Shown here piece by piece: positions 37,710 through 46,366 of a stretch of 64,000 nt of DNA. The notes below the pieces were generated by a model. It worked only from the letters and a program-made list of their open reading frames with translations. It was not told the origin of the DNA and did not search any database. A program made the translations under genes and the position numbers. Source of the stretch: Anaerolineales bacterium (GTDB taxonomy: Bacteria; Chloroflexota; Anaerolineae; 4572-78; J111); the NCBI GenBank assembly GCA_015075185.1, contig JABTUW010000005.1, positions 248,001 through 312,000 of the forward strand. The letters are read 5' to 3'. Position 1 is the first letter of the stretch; each line of letters opens with the position of its first letter.

Positions 37710-39011
37710 ATGACAAAACATACCGAAGCTGAACTGATTAGCCGGGTAAATTCGCTCCAGCAAGAGGGCAGATATAGAACCGCTCTTGATCAAATTTTTC
37801 CTCTTCTGGATCGCAATCCCAATGACGAATTGGCATTAAAACTTGCTGCTTCCGTACTTTCTGTAGCTTTTGGTCCCGGTCACAAATATGATCCGCCTGA
37901 GCCGATTACAGGAGATTACTTCTCTGACACACGGTTTGACTCAGTTTTCTGTGAGTGTGAGGGCGTGCGTGAGGGCCAACCTTGCCGGCGTCATTGGGTT
38001 CCTAACCCTTGGTTATCAGAAGCTATGGGTGTGATCATGTTTGATCCTGTAGGAGGAATATGCCCAAAATGCAATAAGGTTTTTTGTCGAGAGTGCTCAC
38101 ATAATCGTAAGAACCAAACTTTTAATTGTCAAGATTGCGAGACAAGACTAGTACGTATATTGAAGCCTAATGGCCGTACACCCCAACAAACAAGACGACG
38201 TAAGGAAAGGTTTAAACTCGTCCTGATGTTACATGAAGGGCCAGTCCCCCCGGACGATGAGTATCTCGAACAGAAGTTTCGAAGGATCAGTCCCGACATT
38301 CTTAACGAGACGCCAGAAATCAAAGTCTTTCCTGTTTTTCCCTGGCCAAATAGCAAAGATGAGTTATGGATTAAAGCTAAGACCTTATTGCCGTTGCAGG
38401 ACTATGCGTCTGATTCGGTAATAATTGACGATTACTTTTTCTCAGATGATGAAGGAAATCATTTTTTCCTGATAAAGGTTTATGAATTGACACAAAATAT
38501 TGGTACAGTCAGGAAAGCTAAATTGTTGATAACTGCAATGAACTTTCTACGCAATTTATTTGGAAAAAAAACATTAGAGGACGCCACCCCGTCATCCAGC
38601 GAAATATTGCCCACACAGTTGGTTGAAGATATTGTGGAAAATCTACGCCAAAAGCCTCCTGGTAAGGAACTGTGCTATATGGTTCTATTCGGCGACCGCC
38701 CTCTCACCGCTAAATTGCAAGGTGAATGTATTTTATGTTTTACTCGTAAGAGTAATGCTGAAGAGTTCATGACAAGGTACCAAGACATCTATTATTGCAC
38801 AAAATCACTTTCTGCCCTTGTATTAGGTCAGATGTCTGAACTATGGGCTATGCTGAATAACAAAGCAAAGGACACAGACTATGAGCCGCCCTATGGACTC
38901 GTCATCAACTTTAACTACGCAGGGCAGCCTTACAGCAAATACAGCGTAGACGATCTTAAACGAATTGGTCTCAACGGATTAAAGAAGGGTTTTAGCGCAC
39001 TGCCTCGATAA
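37710..39011 (+). CDS. Zn-ribbon/TPR protein fused to an FLRNLFGKK module
   Basis: 433 aa, family not recognised. Residues 1-50 are TPR-like (SLQQEGRYRTALDQIFPLL). Residues about 80-145 are Cys-rich: FCECEGVREGQPCRRH, then CPKCNKVFCRECSHN and CQDCETRL, suggesting one or two zinc sites. From residue 277 (38538) the sequence restarts with MNFLRNLFGKK, like the gene at 34333, and continues with a distinct domain of about 157 aa. This may be a fusion or two genes joined by loss of a stop codon; no ribosome site precedes 38538. CAGGAGG precedes the ATG, 28 nt after the kinase gene, so it belongs to the same operon. Confidence 0.75.
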   Translation: MTKHTEAELISRVNSLQQEGRYRTALDQIFPLLDRNPNDELALKLAASVLSVAFGPGHKYDPPEPITGDYFSDTRFDSVFCECEGVREGQPCRRHWVPNPWLSEAMGVIMFDPVGGICPKCNKVFCRECSHNRKNQTFNCQDCETRLVRILKPNGRTPQQTRRRKERFKLVLMLHEGPVPPDDEYLEQKFRRISPDILNETPEIKVFPVFPWPNSKDELWIKAKTLLPLQDYASDSVIIDDYFFSDDEGNHFFLIKVYELTQNIGTVRKAKLLITAMNFLRNLFGKKTLEDATPSSSEILPTQLVEDIVENLRQKPPGKELCYMVLFGDRPLTAKLQGECILCFTRKSNAEEFMTRYQDIYYCTKSLSALVLGQMSELWAMLNNKAKDTDYEPPYGLVINFNYAGQPYSKYSVDDLKRIGLNGLKKGFSALPR

Positions 39012-39107
39012 CCCCACTTGTACCTATATGCAGTTGGTGTAAAATGAAAGTAGTCTTGCCTACCCGCAAGCGCCTTAGCTAATTACTATGGTAGAGTCAA
39101 ATTTAGG

Positions 39108-40355
39108 TTACCCCTTTGCTGAAGCCTGTTGCCGCTGTAAGTAGCGCTGGGGATCATAGGGCTGACCACTCTTTAAGATGGCATAAATCACACTCAACAA
39201 CTTTCGGCCCACGGCCACTAAACTTTTCATTTTGTTCTTGCCCGCCTGCAAGCGCTGTTGATAATATACCTGATATTCCGGCACGCGCTGGACGACATTG
39301 ATGGCCATCATCCAGAGCATGCGTCGGGCAAAGCGATTACCTTGATGGGACATCTTTAAGCCAGTCGGACGCTTGGTGCCACTATCTCGACTGTAAGGAC
39401 ACCAGCCCAGAAAGCTGAGCAGGTGCTTGATAGAGGCAAAGCGGCGGATGTCCCCGATTTCGGCCAGCAGCGTTCCCAGGGCCAGCGGCCCATCCCAGGG
39501 GAAGTCCTGGTTGGTCAAAGCTTGGCTGAGACCCAGGTGGGCACTGATTTCAGCCAAGAAGGTTTGGCTGAGGCTGATAATCTGGGCTTCAATGGTTCGC
39601 AGATGAGCGCCAAGGCCCTGGAGGTGGCTGACCACCAGTTGCACCTCCGTTTCCAGCCAGGGATCGCTAAAGCCGACCGTGTTGGCCGCAATGGTTTGAA
39701 GCTGTTGGGCAAACTCCTGACCTTTCTGACCGCGACTGGCCTGGTGGATAACCACCGTTAGCTCATCTACTGAGGCCTGGGCCAGCGCCTGACCGGAAGG
39801 AAATCGTTGTAGGACGGCCAGCACCGTCGCTTTGGTCAAATCAGGCAGGATCAGGCTCAATTCCGGGCAAGTTTGATCCAGCAAGCTGCGCAACCGATTG
39901 AGCCAGCGGGTCTGTTCTTTGACCAGGTCCTCCCGCAAACGGCTCATCCGCTGCAAGGCTTGCTGAGTAGGGCTGGGCGGCAATGTCGGCTGAAATTCTC
40001 CGGTCGCCAGTTGGCGAGCCATCGCTTCGGCATCGAGTTTGTCGGTTTTGGCTCGTCGTCCCAGACCGCGTCGAAACTCGGCCACTTGTCGCCCGTTGAG
40101 TTCGACGATCGGATAACCGGCCGCGCGCAAGCGGCGCAGCAAGGTTTCTCCGTAATGACCGGTGGCCTCGTGGCCGATCAGAAAGTCGCTGGGCTGGTTG
40201 GAGTAGCGCCTGAGCTGACTTTCAAAGCTCAGAAAGTCAGCTTGCTCGACTTTGATCCGCAGCGGTTTACTCAACTGACGCTGGGTGGTATCATACACAT
40301 AGCCTACGTGCGTTTGTTTGCCCAAGTCCAGGGCAACCATAAAACGTGGGGACAT
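39108..40355 (-). CDS. IS110-family transposase (DEDD/serine recombinase-like)
   Basis: 415 aa. N-terminal DEDD domain: FMVALDLGKQTH, Glu in FLIGHEATGHYG, and TDKLDAEAMARQL. The C-terminal Transposase_20 domain carries the conserved Ser region LSFLGWCPYSRDSGTKRPT. The start at 40355 has AGGAGG eight nt upstream, better than the five-codon-longer frame. IS110 elements use a non-coding RNA from the flank of the transposase gene to choose targets. The outer ends of the element could not be fixed from this single copy. Confidence 0.93.
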   Translation of the reverse strand: MSPRFMVALDLGKQTHVGYVYDTTQRQLSKPLRIKVEQADFLSFESQLRRYSNQPSDFLIGHEATGHYGETLLRRLRAAGYPIVELNGRQVAEFRRGLGRRAKTDKLDAEAMARQLATGEFQPTLPPSPTQQALQRMSRLREDLVKEQTRWLNRLRSLLDQTCPELSLILPDLTKATVLAVLQRFPSGQALAQASVDELTVVIHQASRGQKGQEFAQQLQTIAANTVGFSDPWLETEVQLVVSHLQGLGAHLRTIEAQIISLSQTFLAEISAHLGLSQALTNQDFPWDGPLALGTLLAEIGDIRRFASIKHLLSFLGWCPYSRDSGTKRPTGLKMSHQGNRFARRMLWMMAINVVQRVPEYQVYYQQRLQAGKNKMKSLVAVGRKLLSVIYAILKSGQPYDPQRYLQRQQASAKG

Positions 40356-40379
40356 GCTAAACCTCCTCATTAGGTAGAA

Positions 40380-40585
40380 TGGGGTGTTTGCCTAAAGAGC
40401 AAGCTGCCGTGCTTCAGCAACATAATCAAAGCTCACCGAGGGGGTGGGCTAGCTTACTGATCAGAAGTCCGCGGCCGCAGCCTCAATTAGCTTAAAGAGA
40501 TGCGCTGCTCCCACAAGCGTTATAAAGGTCTTCTACCCGGCAAACACGGTTTATCTTACCATAATATTCTCTGGCAAACACCCCA
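40380..40585 (-). ncRNA. Candidate bridge RNA region of the IS110 element
   Basis: The 437-bp gap upstream of the transposase (40356-40792) has no gene. In IS110-group elements this 5' non-coding end encodes the bridge (seek) RNA. Here it is bounded by a perfect 13-bp inverted repeat (40380-40392 with 40573-40585) and contains further dyads around GCGGCCGC at 40471-40478. The exact RNA ends and its guide loops cannot be set without folding and comparison. Confidence 0.35.
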
Positions 40586-40792
40586 CTCTAGTATATGTCA
40601 AGCCGTTAGGCCCGGGTCGTTGGGAACCAAGCTCGCTTTAATTACAAAGACGGTGAGTCTTTTCTATCAACAATCCGTATTGTTGGCATCCTGTTGGCTT
40701 TCTATCAGGTGATTTTGCTCTGGACTGGGTATAATCAAATAAATTCATCCGGATAGGAGTAGCAAAGGTATTTGGTCCAGGGAGGATTGAAT

Positions 40793-41497
40793 ATGCCGGA
40801 CAATACGATTTTCACCATTCGGACAGATACAAATACGAAGACTTCAGCCGTGACGACGCAGAAATGGGGCGGACTTGCTTCCTTCCTGCTGGCGCCGGCT
40901 TTTATCGTGCCGTCGTTGATCTACCTTACGGGAAACTTGCGCGATGCCAGCGGGCCTTTGGCCTATAACCTGGCCGATTTTTTGTATGGGCCGGTGTGGG
41001 CCGCCAGCCTGGTCACGGCGGTCTTCGCGCTGCGCGAGCGCATGGGCGAGCGCGCGCCACGCCGCATGACCCTGGCCCTGCTGGCCGCTTTGCTTGCGGC
41101 CGGGGCGATGGTCAGCGTCGCTTTGATCCGGTCTGCCAACCGCCAATACCATTTGCTGCATCCCGAGCTGCACCTGGAAGGGTCCATGACGGTTCTCATA
41201 GTATGGACCACCCTCGTGGCGGGCGTGACGGCGACGGGGTGGCACTTCCTGGGGTGGTTGTGGGTGCTGCTCGGCTCGGCGGGTTGGACAAGCCGCCGCC
41301 TGCCCCGTGGCTTGAGCGGGCTGTACTGGGTGGCAGGGATGGCCTCACTGTTCGTGTATCTGCTGCCGGAGATGGAGGAGAACGTGGTGGTGCTGGGCGT
41401 GGTGGCGAGTATCTGGCAGGGCATCGTGCTGTGGAAGGCCGAGCCGGGAGAAACGTACACGTCTGGGAAAAACGCAAGCCAGACTGATCAGGCCTGA
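40793..41497 (+). CDS. Polytopic membrane protein of unknown function
   Basis: 234 aa with about six hydrophobic segments (for example ASFLLAPAFIVPSLIYL near residue 28, AASLVTAVFAL, MTLALLAALLAAGAMVSVAL, GWHFLGWLWVLLGSAGW). The topology recalls DUF4386-like proteins, but the match is not certain. GGAGG lies seven nt before the ATG. It stands alone between the IS110 element and the esterase-like gene; no function can be assigned. Confidence 0.75.
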   Translation: MPDNTIFTIRTDTNTKTSAVTTQKWGGLASFLLAPAFIVPSLIYLTGNLRDASGPLAYNLADFLYGPVWAASLVTAVFALRERMGERAPRRMTLALLAALLAAGAMVSVALIRSANRQYHLLHPELHLEGSMTVLIVWTTLVAGVTATGWHFLGWLWVLLGSAGWTSRRLPRGLSGLYWVAGMASLFVYLLPEMEENVVVLGVVASIWQGIVLWKAEPGETYTSGKNASQTDQA

Positions 41498-41539
41498 GTC
41501 TGGCGCTTTCGAATGGCCAGGGTGGTATTTTATCAGGCG

Positions 41540-42520
41540 ATGAAAATGATTCAACAACATCTCCCCAACCCCTGGAGCCGGTATGCAATAAACCTAAACG
41601 GCTCAACCATGACGAGCTTCCTGGTGCTGCTACTCATCATCATTTTGCCAGCTTGCGCCTCCAGCTCATTATCTGAACCACCCATCGCCCTCGAACCGGG
41701 TCAGTTGGCAAAGGGAGAAGATGAGTTTGGAATATTCTACACGTATGTACCCACAACTGTCCCGGAGAAGCCGGACATCCTGATGTTAATACACGGTACG
41801 CCTCCCGAAGATGAAACGGCTGAAGCGAATGCGCAGTATTACCTTACCGCCTGGATTGATTTTGCCGAAAAGCATGGTTATATCCTGATCGCCCCAGCCT
41901 TTAACCAGGAGGATTTTAGCAGCCGTCGAGGCGACCATGCTCTGAGTGGCTATCGAGGTTTGTTCGGGCGGGAAATTAGCGCCGATGAATGGGTGTTGCG
42001 ATTAGTCAAAGCGTATCAGTCGGCTTTTGGAGCGGCGAACGAACCATTCTATTTGTATGGACATTCGGCTGGGGGGCAATTTACGGGACGATTTCTGGTG
42101 ACCCATCCTGAGTCTGTTAAGAAAGCGGTTATTACTGCTGCCGCCACCTATCCCCAGCCCAATCCAGACGTGGCCTGGCCATTTGGCATGGGCGAACTCC
42201 ATACCGATATCGCATGGGATAGCGATACAATCAAGCATGTGGACATTGTGCCCGATAGACAAAAATGGCTGGCCGCAACCCAAATTCCCCTGACAGTGAT
42301 CGTTGGACTGAATGACACAGGGGAGTTACCTTCATCTCTGATTCCCGGTCAGAAGGGCAAGAATCGATGCACCATAGCTCGAAATTGGATACGAGATATG
42401 GCTGCATTTGCTGAAGCAAACGGACTAGAAAGTCGTTTCAAATTAGGGATAATCCCTGGCCGAGGTCACAGTATGGGCGGTCTCATTTCTTACAGCCAGG
42501 GCGCTTTGGTTTCCCAGTAG
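41540..42520 (+). CDS. Alpha/beta-hydrolase lipoprotein (esterase-like)
   Basis: About 326 aa. A lipoprotein signal peptide, MTSFLVLLLIIILPACASSS, lies at 41609 onward, so translation may begin there or at 41540; neither has a strong ribosome site. The hydrolase core has the oxyanion region ILMLIHGTPPED, nucleophile motif LYGHSAGGQFTGRF, an acidic residue in VGLNDTGELP and the catalytic His in IPGRGHSMGG. It resembles secreted feruloyl/acetyl-xylan-type or PHB-depolymerase-like esterases. Function on plant esters would fit the neighbourhood but is inference. Confidence 0.8.
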   Translation: MKMIQQHLPNPWSRYAINLNGSTMTSFLVLLLIIILPACASSSLSEPPIALEPGQLAKGEDEFGIFYTYVPTTVPEKPDILMLIHGTPPEDETAEANAQYYLTAWIDFAEKHGYILIAPAFNQEDFSSRRGDHALSGYRGLFGREISADEWVLRLVKAYQSAFGAANEPFYLYGHSAGGQFTGRFLVTHPESVKKAVITAAATYPQPNPDVAWPFGMGELHTDIAWDSDTIKHVDIVPDRQKWLAATQIPLTVIVGLNDTGELPSSLIPGQKGKNRCTIARNWIRDMAAFAEANGLESRFKLGIIPGRGHSMGGLISYSQGALVSQ

Positions 42521-42540
42521 GGCAAATCAAGTTCTACCCC

Positions 42541-43032
42541 ATGAAAAAATACGACCAACAAGACCAGAGATTGATGGCAGCTTGGGCGGCGGACTGTGTC
42601 GAAAGAGTGCTTCCGTTTTTTGAGAAAGCGTACCCGCAAGACGACCGGCCCCGCCAAGCCATCGAAGTAGGCCGAACATGGATTCGCACCGGCGTGTTTA
42701 AGATGGCGGAGATACGCGGCGCTTCTCTGGCCGCGCATGCCGCGGCCCGCGCAGCGAAAGAAAACAAGGCGGCTTGTTTTGCGGCGCGGGCCGCAGGCCA
42801 GGCGGTGGCGACGGCGCATGTGCCCCAACATGCCTTCGGCGGCGCTTACTATGCGCTCAAAGCAATTGCGGCGGCTGACCCGGCTTTGGCTGAGGATAAC
42901 GTTATCAAAGAACGTAATTGGCAGGCAGAGCAGATGCCCACACAGCTAAGGCAAGAATTTTTAAAGAGGGTCATCGTTCAAAAACACGGCCACGGAATTT
43001 TTATCAAAGTCCAAAAAGACGAGGATTTTTAA
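42541..43032 (+). CDS. Putative immunity protein (Imm5-like, Ala-rich helical)
   Basis: 163 aa, all-helical and rich in Ala-Ala-Arg repeats. Typical pieces are ADCVERVLPFFEKAYPQDDR, RPRQAIEVGRTWIRTG and AGQAVATAHVPQHAFGGAYY, which match the Imm-5-like putative immunity family found beside polymorphic toxins and also alone. No toxin gene is adjacent: upstream is an esterase-like gene and downstream a methionine-synthase-like gene. It may protect against a toxin encoded elsewhere or from neighbours. Confidence 0.75.
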   Translation: MKKYDQQDQRLMAAWAADCVERVLPFFEKAYPQDDRPRQAIEVGRTWIRTGVFKMAEIRGASLAAHAAARAAKENKAACFAARAAGQAVATAHVPQHAFGGAYYALKAIAAADPALAEDNVIKERNWQAEQMPTQLRQEFLKRVIVQKHGHGIFIKVQKDEDF

Positions 43033-43079
43033 TCGGCAAGTTTGGGTCCTATCTTTGTGATGAAGGAGATAACAAAATA

Positions 43080-44114
43080 ATGACGCAGCCAATCTTACAG
43101 ACAACCATTGTCGGCAGCCTGCCTAAGCCAGTCTGGCTGGCCGAAGCGGAAAAGCTTTGGGCGCCATGGAAGCTCGAAGGGGAGACGCTGGCTGAGGGCA
43201 AGCGCGATGCGGTGCGGCTGGTCCTGCGTGACCAGGAGAACGCCGGCATTGATATCGTCAGCGATGGGGAGCAGACGCGCCGGCATTTTGTGACGACCTT
43301 CATCGAACACCTTCAGGGCGTGGATTTCGGACAAATCAGGAGGGTGCGCATCCGCGACCGCTATGACGCCGATGTGCCGGTCGTCGTTGGCCCGATCGCG
43401 CGTCAACAGCCGGTCTATGTCGAGGATGCTCGCTTCCTGCGAGCGGAAACAACCCGCCCGGTGAAGTTTACCTTGCCCGGTCCGCTAACCATGGTTGACA
43501 CGCTCTATGACGACCACTACCACAGCCGCGAGAAGCTGGCCTGGGAGTTCGCCAGGATCTTAAATGAGGAGGCACGCGAGCTGGCTGCCGCGGGCGTGGA
43601 TGTGATTCAGTTCGACGAGCCGGCCTTCAACGTCTTTTTCGACGAGGTTCGCACCTGGGGGATCCAGACGCTCGAACGTGCCGCCGAAGGCCTCCCCTGC
43701 AAAACCGCAGTTCACATCTGCTACGGTTACGGCATCAAGGCCAACAATGACTGGAAACAGACGCTGGGCGCCGAATGGCGGCAGTACGAAGAGACCTTTC
43801 CCTTGCTCCAGGCGTCGGCGATTGACCAGGTGTCGCTCGAGTGCCACAACTCGCACGTGCCGATCGAGTTGATCGGACTGCTTGAGGGCAAGGATGTGTT
43901 GGTTGGCGCCATCGATGTGGCCACCGACCGCGTTGAGACGCCGGAAGAAGTCGCGGCAACGATTCGCAGCGCGCTCAATTACGTAGCGCCGGAAAAGCTC
44001 TACCCATGCACAAACTGCGGCATGGTCCCGCTCACCCGCGAGGTCGCCCGCCGCAAGCTGCGGGCGCTGACGGCCGGCGTGGCGCTTGTGCGGAAAGAGT
44101 TAGGCGCCAGTTAA
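43080..44114 (+). CDS. Short cobalamin-independent methionine synthase-like protein (core MetE)
   Basis: 344 aa, corresponding only to the catalytic C-terminal barrel of MetE. TTIVGSLPKP at the start, FDEPAFNVFF for substrate contacts, zinc-ligand contexts AVHICYGYG, SLECHNSHVP and CTNCGMVPLTREVA. Full MetE is about 750 aa; short core-MetE enzymes (the Mes groups) occur in archaea and Chloroflexota. AAGGAG precedes the ATG; the frame is open further upstream but overlaps the immunity gene. It transfers a methyl group to homocysteine or a related thiol; the methyl donor is not deducible. Confidence 0.85.
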   Translation: MTQPILQTTIVGSLPKPVWLAEAEKLWAPWKLEGETLAEGKRDAVRLVLRDQENAGIDIVSDGEQTRRHFVTTFIEHLQGVDFGQIRRVRIRDRYDADVPVVVGPIARQQPVYVEDARFLRAETTRPVKFTLPGPLTMVDTLYDDHYHSREKLAWEFARILNEEARELAAAGVDVIQFDEPAFNVFFDEVRTWGIQTLERAAEGLPCKTAVHICYGYGIKANNDWKQTLGAEWRQYEETFPLLQASAIDQVSLECHNSHVPIELIGLLEGKDVLVGAIDVATDRVETPEEVAATIRSALNYVAPEKLYPCTNCGMVPLTREVARRKLRALTAGVALVRKELGAS

Positions 44115-44158
44115 GAGACGGTTGGACTGAACGTTTTTTATCGCTATTCGATGCCATT

Positions 44159-44356
44159 ATGCCATTCGAGGAAATCTTCGCGTTTCTGTTTCTAATTTCC
44201 CTGATCGCGCCATTTTCAATCTTCTTTATCGGCCGGTGGGCGGTGGTCTGCTTTCTTCTTGCCATAATCGGAGAGTGGTCACGCCTGGCTACGTTTTATC
44301 AATCCCTGGCCGGGTTCAGGGGAAAGAATTGGGCCTATGATAACACCCAAATTTGA
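44159..44356 (+). CDS. Possible small membrane protein
   Basis: 65 aa with two hydrophobic helices (IFAFLFLISLIAPFSIFFI and WAVVCFLLAIIGEW). It lacks a clear ribosome site but fits exactly between the MetE-like and channel genes, overlapping the channel start by 20 nt. The longer open frame back to 44006 is an overlap with the MetE-like gene and was not used. The family is not recognised. Confidence 0.4.
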   Translation: MPFEEIFAFLFLISLIAPFSIFFIGRWAVVCFLLAIIGEWSRLATFYQSLAGFRGKNWAYDNTQI

Positions 44357-45164
44357 ACGTCCGGCCCCGGAATGGCAACGCAAGTTGCACGAAATTATCT
44401 TCGAAGCCGATACCCCGGCAGGTAAAGCGTTCGATTTCGCTTTGTTGTGGTGCATCATGCTCAGTATCCTCGCCGTCATGCTCGAGAGTGTTACGAGCGT
44501 GCGTGCGCAATATAGTGCAATACTCCATATCATCGAATGGGCTTTCACCCTGCTGTTCACGCTCGAGTATCTGCTCCGCCTCCTTAGTGTCCAACGACCC
44601 CTCCGCTATGCCGTGAGTTTCTTCGGCATCGTTGACCTGCTCTCCATTATCCCGACCTATCTCAGCATCCTTGTGCCAGGCAGCCAGTATCTGTTGGTCA
44701 TTCGCATCTTGCGGCTCCTGCGCATCTTTCGCATCCTGAAGCTCGGCGAATATCTGCATGAAGCGGACACGTTGATCCGTGCCCTGCGCGCAAGTCGCTA
44801 CAAGATCACCGTGTTCTTACTCACAGTGGTCACCCTGGTGATCATTATTGGAGCTGTAATGTATGTGGTGGAAGGCGAAGCGAACGGCTTTACGGATATT
44901 CCAACCAGTATCTATTGGGCCGTGGTCACACTGACTACGGTGGGGTATGGCGATGTTGCGCCACGCACGGTCCTTGGACAAGCAATTGCCTCCGTTGTTA
45001 TGCTGCTCGGCTATGGCATCATTGCCGTGCCGACAGGGATTGTAACCATTGAGCTGGCCCGAGCGAGCCAGCCCGGTGTATCAACCCAGGTCTGTCCGGC
45101 CTGCGCTGCGGAAGGCCACGACGCAGATGCCGTGTATTGTAAATACTGCGGCACGCACCTGTAG
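44337..45164 (+). CDS. Voltage-gated-type potassium channel with C-terminal zinc ribbon
   Basis: 275 aa. Six membrane segments: an S1-S4 sensor with an Arg-rich S4 (VIRILRLLRIFRILKLG, about residues 121-137), then S5, pore with selectivity filter TTVGYGD (about 199-205) and S6. After S6 there is no RCK/TrkA-N domain but a short tail with two Cys pairs, CPACAAEG and CKYCGTHL, forming a zinc ribbon. It resembles KvAP/KvLm-type bacterial channels. The start at 44337 has only a weak ribosome site. Confidence 0.92.
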   Translation: MITPKFERPAPEWQRKLHEIIFEADTPAGKAFDFALLWCIMLSILAVMLESVTSVRAQYSAILHIIEWAFTLLFTLEYLLRLLSVQRPLRYAVSFFGIVDLLSIIPTYLSILVPGSQYLLVIRILRLLRIFRILKLGEYLHEADTLIRALRASRYKITVFLLTVVTLVIIIGAVMYVVEGEANGFTDIPTSIYWAVVTLTTVGYGDVAPRTVLGQAIASVVMLLGYGIIAVPTGIVTIELARASQPGVSTQVCPACAAEGHDADAVYCKYCGTHL

Positions 45165-45214
45165 ATAGCCGTGGATACACCCTTCAACCAATTATCCACT
45201 ATTTTTGGAAATAG

Positions 45215-45246
45215 AACGTCCGAGGCCAAATCGGGCGTTTTTTTAT
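45215..45246 (+). terminator. Rho-independent terminator after the channel gene
   Basis: A 9-bp stem (45215-45223 with 45231-45239, one G-U pair) followed by seven T residues, 50 nt after the channel stop. Confidence 0.85.
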
Positions 45247-45349
45247 TGGTGTCATAAATTTCTATACCCAAAACAAATAAAACCTAAACAAGCTCTAACC
45301 CGTTGAGGCAATAGGCAATAAATATATAAGGTTTCCCAAAAAGAATCCA

Positions 45350-45379
45350 TTGACTATCTGTTTAAGGATAGAGTACACT
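45350..45379 (+). promoter_or_regulatory. Promoter of the gene at 45440
   Basis: TTGACT (45350-45355) and TACACT (45374-45379) with an 18-bp spacer, about 60 nt before the start codon, in an AT-rich stretch. Confidence 0.5.
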
Positions 45380-45439
45380 TTAGAATGGGATAACACCAAG
45401 AGCTTAAGAAAGGGCTGGGTAGAGGTTAAATTGTGAGTG

Positions 45440-46366
45440 ATGGTTAGAGAGTCCAGACTTGTCGCGGGTATAAAAAAACGTTTGCCTCTGCTGACGGCAG
45501 AGGAGCAAACGAGGCTATCATGGCTTAAAGTGATCAGGTCTTACGCCGAAGTGCCGGACGTTTACCGGAGTTCATTTGAAGCGCTGGTCAGCGATAGCCT
45601 ATTCCCTTATACCGTGCTTACGCCTTCCTACGCGGGTTTCATTAACAGAGAAAAGGAGAAGCTGGTCTGCTATCTCGACGGCAAGATACATATATTGGAG
45701 GAAGTAACGGGCATCCTTACCTGCACCGGTTATGCCATTAAGGACGTGAGCTACGTCGAAACAGGCAAAGTGCTGTTGCAGTCGTGGGTCAAGCTAAGCG
45801 GTCTGGCCGACAGGGGCCTGCCCAACACGGCTGTATTTAAGTTCAATACAGTTACCGAGCATCTGTTCGCGCCCCTGGTGGAAAAAATAAGACCAGCGGC
45901 AGGCTGTTCCCAGGGGATAGACCCAGCCCTGGAACGATCCAAATTCAATTTTCTCGGTCGAGCGAATCTGAAACTCATGAATTACGCCCGCCGTAGCATC
46001 CTGCCCGGCGAACAGGTTATCACCAGCCTGTTGCAGCCTGAAATTCGGGCCAAAGTGTTGACCCTGTTCAATAAAACATTCTATCACACTATCTCCCCGG
46101 CCCATTTGAGTATTCTAACCGACCGGGAACTCATCCTTATCAAAGAAGATCCCGAAAAAGGACCCGACAATGGCCCGCGTTACGGCGGCATCTGGACGTA
46201 CATCCCGCTGAACAAAATCACGGCAGTGTCGCTGGGTGAGCGTGACCCTAACACCCTCACGTTGTCCATCTACCTGCCCGAAAATGACGAGGTGAGTTCC
46301 ATCTTCGCCAGGGCTAACCGGCCAGAATTGGAGCAATTTGTGAGCCGGTTAGAGGAGATGCGGTAA
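45440..46366 (+). CDS. Hypothetical protein with PH-like halves
   Basis: 308 aa, no membrane segment or signal peptide. The second half (AHLSILTDRELILIKEDPEKG, then WTYIPLNKITAVSLGERDP) has the strand pattern of bacterial PH-like/GRAM domains, and the first half (REKEKLVCYLDGKIHILEEV) may be a diverged copy. Family not firmly recognised. The ATG at 45440 follows a GTG in the same frame; no good ribosome site is seen. It is monocistronic between a terminator and a convergent membrane cluster. Confidence 0.65.
   Translation: MVRESRLVAGIKKRLPLLTAEEQTRLSWLKVIRSYAEVPDVYRSSFEALVSDSLFPYTVLTPSYAGFINREKEKLVCYLDGKIHILEEVTGILTCTGYAIKDVSYVETGKVLLQSWVKLSGLADRGLPNTAVFKFNTVTEHLFAPLVEKIRPAAGCSQGIDPALERSKFNFLGRANLKLMNYARRSILPGEQVITSLLQPEIRAKVLTLFNKTFYHTISPAHLSILTDRELILIKEDPEKGPDNGPRYGGIWTYIPLNKITAVSLGERDPNTLTLSIYLPENDEVSSIFARANRPELEQFVSRLEEMR

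Noticed and set aside
44006..44356. A 116-codon frame taken as one gene
   Set aside because: Its first half overlaps the MetE-like gene in another frame and is Arg-rich shadow sequence; only the membrane part from 44159 is plausible.
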